Positions 22,120-29,592 of a DNA stretch of 60,000 bases are shown in pieces. This DNA comes from Adiantum capillus-veneris (taxonomy: Eukaryota; Streptophyta; Polypodiopsida; Polypodiales; Pteridaceae): contig CM043970.1 of NCBI GenBank assembly GCA_014529385.2, forward strand, positions 62,175,496 to 62,235,495, in the 5' to 3' direction. The position numbers and the translations under genes were made by a program. A model generated the notes under the pieces. It saw nothing but the letters and a program-made list of their open reading frames with translations, was not told where the DNA came from and made no database searches. Each line of letters opens with the position of its first letter. Position 1 is the stretch's first letter.

Positions 22120-22837
22120 CCGCCACCTTTGCCTCTAAGCTCGCTTGCTCTATCGGCGAGAGAGCAAGTTGGATGGTGGGTTCCGTGGGGTTGGGCGAGG
22201 GGGCTTCCTCAAGTCCCTCTGTGGCGGAGCAAAATCCTCCATCTGTGTCTGTTGCTGTGAATGGTGATGGCGAGCGAAGGTGGATCGAAGGCGTCGAAGA
22301 GCGAGGTGAAGTGACAGGGCGAATCGATACCGCTTGGAAACACCACTTAGGACGAGCTAAGGTGAGCAACCAAGAGAGCGAGGGAGGGGTGGGGGGTGTG
22401 AGGGCAGCTCGAGGAGGGAATGGAGGGTGGACTGGATGCACGCCGCTCAGGGCAGCACGTGTGGCAGGCAGCTCAGGGCAGCGCAAGGTGGGGGGAGAGA
22501 TGGGGCGGGATGACAGGCTTAGGGCAACGCAAGGGCAAGCTTGGATAGGGGCAGCGATGGTGATAGCGTACGGACAGCTGCAGAGAGCGATCCCGGGCAA
22601 GGGAGGTTTGCTTTGGTAATGCGCATATTCCCCGCATCTGTAGCACAAAATGGGCTGATTGGATGGGCGAGTCAGGGGGCTAGGTGGTCTCTGCTCATGC
22701 TGCATGGAGGTGAAGGCTGAGGTATAGAAGCTCTGAGGGGGAGGGAGCATTAGCATGATAAAAGGAAAAGTACTATGCATAGGTGGTGTATGCCATTTCC
22801 CTCTTGAATAGCAGGCCTTGAGTTCAACTCTCCTCAT
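22120..22837 (-). pseudogene. LINE A ORF1, N-terminal part
   Basis: An open frame of about 240 codons, proline-rich in the middle (PPFPPRAALTPPTPPSLS). Near its start is the cluster CYRCGEYAHYQSK, which fits the first three ligands of a CCHC zinc knuckle; the fourth cysteine is not present at the expected place. The frame ends in SPIEQASLEAKVAA at the hAT boundary. Across the insertion it continues as RLQVTSIICKISK, the start of a DUF4283-like domain. The ORF1 protein of plant LINEs is thought to bind element RNA. The true start is uncertain because the frame runs into the SINE-like repeat at its 5' side. Confidence 0.6.
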
Positions 22838-23268
22838 CAGATAGATCTTAAAGGTCTCTTGGGATAGTTTCCCACGACGTTAAAATTCTCTTCTTCTCGG
22901 GTGTGTGTGCGGGTGTGTGCTGTTAAGAAGAGGAAAATGATATAACCTTTCTATCACCCAAGTGTGGTAGATTGGTTATTCCATTTCCTTCTTGAATAAC
23001 AGGTCTTGAGTTCAACTCTCCTCGCCGGGTAGATCGTTAAGGTCTCTTGGGATAGTTTCTTACGACGTTAAAATTCTCTTGTTCTCGGGTGTGCGTGTGT
23101 GCTAATAAGAAGAGGAAAATGATAGAACCTTTCTATCACCCAAGTGTGGTAGATTGGTTATGCCATTTCCCTCTTGAATAACAAGTCTTGAGTTCAACTC
23201 TCTTCGTCGGGGATAGATCTTTAAGGTCTCCTGGGATAGTTTCCTACGACGTTAAAATTTTCTTCTTC

Positions 23269-23309
<41 letters not shown>

Positions 23310-23310
23310 C
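22786..23310 (+). mobile_element. Tandem tRNA-like SINE units (three copies) ending in a TC run
   Basis: Three related units lie in tandem; the last two are 182 bp apart. Units 2 and 3 carry TGGTAGATTGG (22965-22975 and 23147-23157), matching the pol III A box TRGYNNANNGG. About 34 bp later comes GTTCAACTC (23010-23018 and 23192-23200), matching the B box GWTCRANNC. Unit 1 has only the B box (22822-22830). Each unit ends with GGTCTC, a GGGATAGTTTCCC hairpin and GACGTTAAAA (about 22853, 23041 and 23225), resembling the LINE B 3' end. The last unit runs into TC repeats to 23310. Being a tRNA-derived SINE is inference; a small satellite is the alternative. Confidence 0.55.
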
Positions 23311-24851
23311 ACGTGTACTTGGTATACCTTCACGAGGGAGACGGATCCTGTGTACACTGATGAGATATATAGGAAGCTATGCACTCAGGAGCCAGGACGA
23401 CCACTAGATGAGCTCACCCAGATTCAAATAGAGACACTCCACGATGTAGCATCAGAGGCATATCCCCACAGCCAGCCTACACACAGACGATCTGGGAGCA
23501 TGCCTCAAAACAGTTGGTATGATGAGGAGTGTAGAGAGACAAGGATCAGATTACAGAGAGAGGTGCTCATGGGTACTACTACACATAGACAGTCATGGAT
23601 TATCTTTCGCCGCCTAGTGTGACGAAAGAAGAGGGCTTACCTATCTCAACTAGAGCGTGATCTGTATCAGCTGTTTATGAGTCAGGACTCTAGTGAGGCA
23701 TGGAATGAGCACTCTTCACCGCCAGCCATCATTTCCACAGAGACATGGGGGGAATATGCTACATCTCTCTATACAACATCTTGGCAGCCACCTTTGCTTG
23801 ACCCTCCGGAGGCATGCCCAGAAACATGTACTTTCTTTACTTTTGAGAGGGTAAGGAAAGCCATGACAAGATGAAGACAAGAAGAGCACATGATCATGAT
23901 GGTCTGGTAGCAGAGCACTTTATCCATGCCCAAGTTATGCTTGCAAAGCCTCTTGCTATGATGTTTAATAGAGTCATGTACGAGGGTTTCCCTGAGACTT
24001 GGAGTATGTCCACTATTGTGCCTATCTTCAAGTCGGGAGATCCTATGCTTCCGAGGAATTATCGAACCATCATGGTTGGTCACACTCTGGCTAGGCTATA
24101 TGTATCAATTCTTGAGCATGTGTTGAGTGGATGGGCAGAGAGAGAGGGCATACGGGCAGCACGACAGGCAGGGGTCAGGAGAGGTTTCTCCACTCTTGAC
24201 AAGATTTTGAGACTCAGAGCCATCATTGAGGAGGGTAGACACCATGGCAGGAGGATATATTGTAGCTTTGTGGATTTCCGCAAAGCCTTTGATACAGTGC
24301 CACGAGCCAGACTCATACGCAGATTGCAAGACATGGGGGTGCCCACAGAGCTGATGTGGGGGATCTTAGCTTTATACAGGAGAGTGGTAGGACATGTACG
24401 CACTACTCAGGGCATGTCCGACATGGTTCACTCCACCATTGGGGTGAAGCAGGGTTGTCCCCTATCTCCGACTCTCTTTGGGTATATGTAGATGAGTTTT
24501 CAGATTATGTACTGGCAGAGGGTGATAGAGGTGCTCAGCTTGCAGGGACATGGATTCTGTTGCTATTATATGCTGATGATATTGTGCTGATTTCAGATTC
24601 TCCAGAGGGGATGCAGTGTCATTTGGATGCATTGCATGTATTTGCATGGGACAGTGGATTGTTTGTGAACCTTGGTAAGACCAAGGTAATGGTGTTTAAC
24701 ACCACGGCGCAATGGGTTAGGAGGTCCGCCCCCACTTTTACATATGGTCGAGAGACTGTGGAGTATGCAGATACATACACTTATCTTAGGGCGGTTTTTA
24801 GTGATCCAGTATTTTCCCCGAGGCGTCTAGCAGATACGCGATTGACCAGAG
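23311..24851 (+). pseudogene. LINE B linker and reverse transcriptase, copy 4
   Basis: The linker frame (23330-23620) reads WYDEECRETRIRLQREVL. The RT frame of 206 codons from 23871 holds EGFPETWSMSTIVPIFKSG, RNYRTIMVGHTLARLYVS, FSTLDKILRLRAIIEEGR, motif A FVDFRKAFDTVPRARLI and motif B STIGVKQGCPLSPTLFG. A small indel near 24482 shifts the frame; it continues from 24491 with EFSDYVLAEGDRGAQLAG and motif C LLYADDIVLISDSPEGM. All three catalytic aspartates are intact. The gene is cut at 24851 by the LTR element, in the part after the RT thumb. Confidence 0.85.
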
Positions 24852-25449
24852 TGTAACAAACTGCTGACGTGTCAAAGCCCTGAAGAAGGGAGCCAACTTG
24901 CAGATGTAGGCCGAGGGGCCTAAACCCTAAGAAGAACAAGTAACAGAAGAAGAAGTCCTACCAACTTATGGGGACCCCGTTCGATGGGGCTCCAAGTGAC
25001 ATAAAGGATTAAAATAAAGCAGGACAACTGATGACGTGGCAGATTTTCGAAAATTGTGCTGGTTGATGACGTGGCAGGCTTGACGGATTTCTGTAAATTA
25101 CGCTGACAGCTTTTGGCATTGCTTTTTGGACCAGAAGCTTTTGAGTTTTAAAGGCTTTTTACTATAACTGCTTTTCAGGCGAAGGGCCTTTAAATATGAG
25201 GTTAGGGCTCATTCTCTCGCATGCTTCTTGGAGAAGGTGCAGAGTTTGGAGTACCCGCTTGTACTGTGTTGATGCAATATAAAGAAATACCGAAAGGGGC
25301 GCCAAGGTGTGGGGCCAATACTCTCTGAGGTGGAATTCCGCCACTCCATGTCGCTGTCGTCTCTCTCTTTCAGTTCTGTTGTTATTGAAGTGTTAAAAGT
25401 CTGTTCAGTCTGTTCTTTTCTATTGGCACGTGGTGCCCGTCTTGTGACA
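24852..25449 (+). repeat. 5' LTR of the non-autonomous element
   Basis: 598 bp, TG...CA ends. It contains three ACGT-core motifs (listed separately), an A/T-rich possible TATA region near 25188 (TTTAAATATGAGG), and the box ATATAAAGAAATACCG followed by GGGGCGCC near 25277. The PBS follows at 25451. Confidence 0.88.
24865..25076 (+). promoter_or_regulatory. Three ACGT-core (bZIP-type) motifs in the 5' LTR
   Basis: TGACGTGTCA at 24865-24874, TGACGTGGCA at 25032-25041 and again at 25067-25076. TGACGTGG/TCA is a classic plant bZIP (TGA/G-box-like) binding sequence. In the 3' LTR two are kept (27127-27136 and 27309-27318) and the third is TGACATGGCA (27343-27352), a CpG-type change. Function as promoter sites is inference from the motif, its repetition and its U3-like position. 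Confidence 0.45.
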
Positions 25450-25450
25450 G

Positions 25451-25462
25451 TGGTATCAGAGC
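25451..25462 (+). other. Primer-binding site, initiator tRNA-Met
   Basis: TGGTATCAGAGC, the usual plant retroelement PBS complementary to the 3' end of initiator tRNA-Met, one base after the LTR end. Confidence 0.92.
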
Positions 25463-27101
25463 ATCAGGCGTGTGCTTTTCTGAAAGCATACCGGTCCTAC
25501 CAAAGAGCAGAAGAAGTTATTGGAATTTTATTGGAGGTATCTCCGCCCTCCAACCCGGATGTTTTAGCCACTCCCACCCTTACTTCATCGCGCATCGGGC
25601 GCGCTCCTGTCTTCCCCGCTCATGTCTTACAGGGCATAAGCCAAAAAGATCACTTACAAGAGAAGGATCCAAGATTTGTTTCGAGCTGCTGTTTTTCTCA
25701 GAGACAATACCATGCAGATGTCTATAGCTACCAAGCCGCACACATTCCAAGGACTTGGCAAGCTTTCAATAAAAGTTTTGCTCGAAGTTATATGGTTTCT
25801 AACATCTTCCTTCGGAGTGCAACTTCTGGTAGAGTGGGGTATCCTGAAATGCTTGCCATGGAAACCCTAGCAGATTATAACTTGAAATTTCTCGACATCT
25901 CTCAGTAGATGTCTCTTCACGAGTAGATGACCTTGGAGATCCAGTGTGATTGCTATCTTGGGACTACCATCGTCGCCAAAGAAACACTGTTTGTCCAAGA
26001 GCTAATGGACCATGATGTGCTCGGCTACGACCTTATGGAAGAAACCTAACCCTAATTTTTGGTGCAGGTTTCAGGATGGAAAGTCAGTCGATTTTTCGAG
26101 GTCGGCTGATGTCTAGATTGCTTTTTAAGTTTGAATTTTTTCTTTTTGAGAACTTGTTTGGTGATCCTGTTTGGAATTTGTTTGAAATGGATGGTATCTA
26201 TTTTGAACCGGTCTTAGTGCCGATTTGAATTGTTTGACTCTGGTTTTAATACTGGTTTCAATGATTGGGGATTTTACTCCCGGGTGGAGTAGTGAGAAAT
26301 TACGTTTGAGAATGCTTGTTCATACTCATGGCCGGGACCCCTGTGGTTATTTGCGGGGGGAGTATTGAATGATTGAAAAGTGTTGTTTTTACTCATGGCC
26401 CGGACCCTTGTGGTTATTTACGGGGGGAGTATTGTTGTTGTTACTCATGGCCCAGACCTAGATGGTTATGCGGGAGGAGTATTAAGAGGTCTGAGCAGTG
26501 GTTACTCTCAGCACCTCCAAACGATGGAGGCTGCGGTCGGGGGGGCGTTTGGTTGTAAAAAGGCTCTATATCTCATGGCCCGGACCTTTTTAGGTTATTT
26601 GCGAGAGGAGTGATGAGGGAGTTGTTGAACAGCTCATGGCGCGGACCTGGATGGTTATTTGCGGGGGGGGGGGGGGGGGGGGGGGGGGGTGTTCATCGGC
26701 AGCTTTATGTTTCTATGTCTTGTAACATGCATATGTAAGCATTTGTGTTGCATTGTGATGTGCCAACTACTGAAAATTCCTAATTGGATGAGATTGCCTG
26801 GGTATGTAATTTTAGTGCATCAAGACACCCGTGGAAGATCAGTACGGTCTGGGTGTGATGGTTACTTTTACTACGCCGGAATATTAAGAGTTCCAATCGG
26901 GAAGAAAGGAGAAGCTACTCCTTGATCAAAACGGCCGAAAGGAGAAGCTGACTCCTTGATCAAAAGAGCAAAAAGGAGAAGCTAACTTCTTAATAAAAAG
27001 AGTAAACTGATTGTCCCTCGGAATGTCTCTCGGAATTTTTTTTTGAGCTAACTTGAGTTGTTTTGGAGATATGCTGTAATCGCGGATGATTACTCTCTTT
27101 C
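25463..27101 (+). other. Internal region of the non-autonomous LTR element
   Basis: No recognisable gag-pol. Short frames at 25463-25908 (for example HTFQGLGKLSIKVLLEVIW in one and FNKSFARSYMVSNIFLRS in another) may be decayed gag, but no zinc knuckle or catalytic motif is seen. Between 26324 and 26689 a motif is repeated five times before a run of 27 G. A 35-bp-scale tandem repeat (GGAGAAGCTxACTCCTTGATCAAAA type, three units) lies at about 26908-27005. Confidence 0.6.
26324..26689 (+). repeat. Five-copy dispersed motif ending in a 27-G run
   Basis: The motif CTCATGGCCCGGACC followed by GGTTATTTGCGGGGGGAG is seen starting at about 26324, 26392, 26444, 26572 and 26633, with uneven spacing and small changes. 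The last copy ends in 27 consecutive G (26663-26689). Confidence 0.85.
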
Positions 27102-27113
27102 AAGAAGGGGAGA
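27102..27113 (+). other. Polypurine tract
   Basis: AAGAAGGGGAGA directly before the 3' LTR start TGTAACA, the expected plus-strand primer site. Confidence 0.9.
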
Positions 27114-27724
27114 TGTAACAAACTGCTGACGTGTCAAAGCCCTGAAGAAGGGAGCCAACTTGCAGATGTCGGCCGAGGGGCCTAAACCCTAAGAAGAACA
27201 AGTAACAGAAGAAGAAGTCCTACCAACTTATGGGGACCCCGTTCGATGGGGCCCCAAGTGACATAAAGGATTAAAATAAAGTAGGACCCGCACACACGCA
27301 AAAACTGATGACGTGGCAAATTTCCAAAATTGCTCTGGTTGATGACATGGCAGGTTGTACGGATTTCCGTAAATTACGCTGGCAGCTTTTGGCATTGCTT
27401 TTTGGACCAAAAGATTTTGAGTTTTAAAGGCTTTTACTGTAATTGCTTTTCAGGCCAAGGGCCTTTAAATATGAGGTTAGGGCTCATTCTCTAGCATGCT
27501 TCCTAGAGAAGGTGCAGAGTCTGGAGTACCGGCTTGTACTGTGTTGATACAATATAAAGAAATACCGAAAGGGGCGCCAAGGTTTGGGGCCAATACTCTC
27601 TGGGGTGGAATTCCTCCACTTCGTGTCGCGTGTCGTCTCTCTCTTTCAGTTCAGTTGTTATTGAAGTGTTAAAAGTCTGTTCAGTCTGTTCTTTTCTATT
27701 GGCACGTGGTGCCCGTATGTGACA
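27114..27724 (+). repeat. 3' LTR of the non-autonomous element
   Basis: 611 bp, matching the 5' LTR over its length apart from substitutions and a short insertion near 27284. Ends in TGTGACA. Confidence 0.88.
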
Positions 27725-28894
27725 TAGAGCCTATGCAGCATTGGGGAGACTTGAGAGGATATGTTCGCAGGTTCAGTTCCAGGAACCTTGGACAAAGCTT
27801 TGGCTCTTTGACACTTTGGTCACTTTGGCCATGCTGTACGGAGTGGAGATATGGGACCCCTCAGTTGATCATCATAGCAGAACTGGCAATACTGATGGAT
27901 GGAGATGTATGGAGAAGCCCTTGGTGTCTATGATTTCTCGGATGATTAGGGCCAAGGCCTCAGTACCACATGACATTATTAGGGCGGAGCTTGCTGCTCC
28001 TCCATTGGTAGCGGAGGCACTCAATCGATCAGTTTCATTTTTGCATAGCACTTGGGCTCTCCCTACAGACAGATATGCTCGATTAGCACTAAAGTCTTCG
28101 CGACAGCTGGCATTGCAGGGAGATAGATCATGTTGGTATGCAGAGATGGCATCTTGGTTTCAATTATATGGCTTTAGTATGGATCGGCTACCCCCATTTC
28201 AGTACTCTTTGGATGCACCCTCCATCTCCCTCACTAGGGCAGAGATTACCAGGCTCATCAGACAGGACTTGATTCAGCCGGATATGAAGAGGACATGGAT
28301 ACAACCTACACATGGGCTAGTATGAAGATGACTTTCTATAGAGAGAATCTTCTCCACCTCACATCAGCTAGAGATCGAGACAGACAGACTTAGAGGAGTA
28401 CCCGCCGAGTCCAGGATTTGTTAGGTGTGCCAGATAGAGCCAGAGACAGAGCTACATTACATATGTCACTGCCCATTATACAATGAGATATGAGGCCGCT
28501 TTCACTGTCTATTCAAAGAGGGTTTTGGGCCACTTTCGTCATGAGATACCAGGATCAGAGATGCCTCGGATTATACTCACTGGAGATTCGCAAACACAGA
28601 GAGGATCTCTTGAAGAGGGGCACAATGAGAGAGATCCAGCAACAGTGGAAGATTACAGATTTCTTTCAGTCACAGACAGAGGAGTCCGAGCAGCCCCAAC
28701 AACATAACAACACCAGAGGCACCAGAGGCATACTGCTTGATCGGGCGATAGAGTTGGGGCGGTCCCGTCGCCCACGGATGAGGGGGCCCTCTCGACATCA
28801 ACATAGACTGCGACAGAGGATCCATACCATACTGGCGCAACATAGGAGCCGTCCTGACAGAGTGCCTACCTTGGAGGACATTGAATTTATATAG
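27725..28894 (+). pseudogene. LINE B ORF2 C-terminal region, copy 4
   Basis: Resumes after the LTR element. The frame 27741-28325 holds MLYGVEIWDPSVDHHSR, RMIRAKASVPHDIIRAEL and SSRQLALQGDRSCWYAEM. At 28357-28363 CCTCACA marks a deletion of 92 bp that removes the segment found between two CCTCACA copies in copy 3 (13010 and 13102). The frame from 28490 ends with RGILLDRAIELGRSRRPRM and a basic tail, stop TAG at about 28892. The zinc-like cluster is present near 28425-28480 but interrupted by a TAG. Confidence 0.75.
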
Positions 28895-29134
28895 CCTTTT
28901 GGATACTGATGTATATGTATATGATGCCTCGACTGTCAAAGAGCTCCATTGTATCAGCTCACCCTTTGTATTCCCCTTGTATCAGCTTTCACCCCACCCC
29001 TACCCACTATTTTCTTTTCAGTTCTTTGTACTTTTTGTACCCAGACCTGGTATTAGATTCACCACATGTAACCTTTTGGTCTCATAGGTCATTTTGGCCT
29101 TTTGAAGACGTTAAAGAATTCATTTCATTTCATT

Positions 29135-29137
<3 letters not shown>

Positions 29138-29190
<53 letters not shown>
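29138..29190 (+). repeat. (TC)n tail of LINE B copy 4
   Basis: CT run of about 53 bp following ATTTC repeats and the conserved LINE B 3' end. Confidence 0.95.
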
Positions 29191-29194
<4 letters not shown>

Positions 29195-29397
29195 GGTTTA
29201 CTGGTTTTTTTGTTCTAGTCTCTCCTGAAAGAAATGACATAGCATTTGCAGACTTGCTGAAGATTATATCTTGTGAAAACTGAGCCCTGAGCATGGTCCT
29301 TAGCTATATTTGTACCAGATGTAGAGGAAGACATTGTTGATAATGAATAGTGAGAACACGTGGAGCTACAAGTCAATGAATCTCTGTTTGTTTGCAG

Positions 29398-29592
29398 GTT
29401 CCAGTTGCTGCTGCAGCTTATTATGAAGACATGTATGTAAGCTTTCCCCTGTCTGAGGAAACAGCCAATAGGATTACTGGAATCAGACTGTGGGTCACAA
29501 ATGAGTACATGCATTCCGGTCTGCGAGATGACGGTGCTCGTATACTCGACTATTTGTTTGACATGCTGGGAGGCAAGAAACTTCTAGAATGA
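29398..29592 (+). CDS. Last exon of a proline iminopeptidase-like (S33) gene
   Basis: A 64-codon open frame ending in TGA at 29592. It starts after a good splice acceptor (TCTGTTTGTTTGCAG, ending 29397). The product reads VPVAAAAYYEDMYVSF, then GIRLWVTNEYMHSGLRDDG, and ends GGKKLLE. This matches my recollection of the C-terminus of the long bacterial/plant-type proline iminopeptidases (alpha/beta hydrolase, family S33), where VPVAA.YYxDMYV and the HxGLR histidine region are conserved. The enzyme removes N-terminal proline from peptides. No stop or frameshift is present, in contrast to all neighbouring frames. Upstream exons were not found, so they lie beyond the window or the exon is an isolated copy. 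Confidence 0.6.
   Translation, partial: VPVAAAAYYEDMYVSFPLSEETANRITGIRLWVTNEYMHSGLRDDGARILDYLFDMLGGKKLLE

Larger units (their letters stand above)
15920..22785 (-). mobile_element. L1-type LINE, family A, copy 2 (RT deleted, split by a hAT element)
   Basis: Minus-strand copy of the element at 790-5990. Reading right to left it has the ORF1 N-terminus (22785-22120), a hAT insertion (22119-19159), the ORF1 middle and C-terminus (19158-17591), the endonuclease (17547-16380), a junction, and a piece from the far 3' part (16340-15920). The RT domain is missing: sequence corresponding to about 3111-4707 of copy 1 is deleted, leaving FFETVGVDFHRDADGW across the join. Removing the hAT element with one TSD copy restores an open frame, proving that the two ORF1 parts belong together. 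Confidence 0.85.
24852..27724 (+). mobile_element. Non-autonomous LTR retrotransposon in LINE B copy 4
   Basis: Complete LTR structure: 5' LTR, PBS, about 1.66 kb internal sequence, polypurine tract and 3' LTR. LTRs start TGTAACA and end TGTGACA. Flanking bases are CAGAG (24847-24851) and TAGAG (27725-27729), a 5-bp TSD with one transition. No protease, integrase or RT motif is visible in the internal region, so it must rely on another element. LTRs look about 94-95% identical by eye, with one larger insertion in the 3' LTR (AGGACCCGCACACACGCAAA near 27284). Confidence 0.85.
23311..29190 (+). mobile_element. LINE family B, copy 4 (5' truncated, split by an LTR element)
   Basis: The youngest-looking LINE B copy. 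It begins in the EN-RT linker directly after the TC tract of the SINE array, is interrupted at 24852-27724 by an LTR element, resumes at 27725 and ends with the conserved 3' end (TTGGTCTCATAGGTCA, GGCCT, GAAGACGTTAAAG) and TC repeats at 29138-29190. The two halves join at TAGAG, as predicted from copy 3 (GACTAGAGC near 12397). It also carries a 92-bp deletion at 28357-28363 relative to copy 3. Confidence 0.85.

Noticed and set aside
22786-23260. A functional tRNA gene, or a CRISPR-like array, in the 182-bp repeats
   Set aside because: The A and B boxes fit, but no cloverleaf acceptor or anticodon stem could be drawn, so it is not a tRNA. The repeats are long and adjacent without unique spacers, so it is not CRISPR.
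29219-29283. An additional host exon just before 29398 (SPERNDIAFADLLKIISCE)
   Set aside because: It follows a plausible acceptor but ends at an in-frame stop, lacks a clear donor in frame, and does not resemble the proline iminopeptidase region expected before VPVAA.
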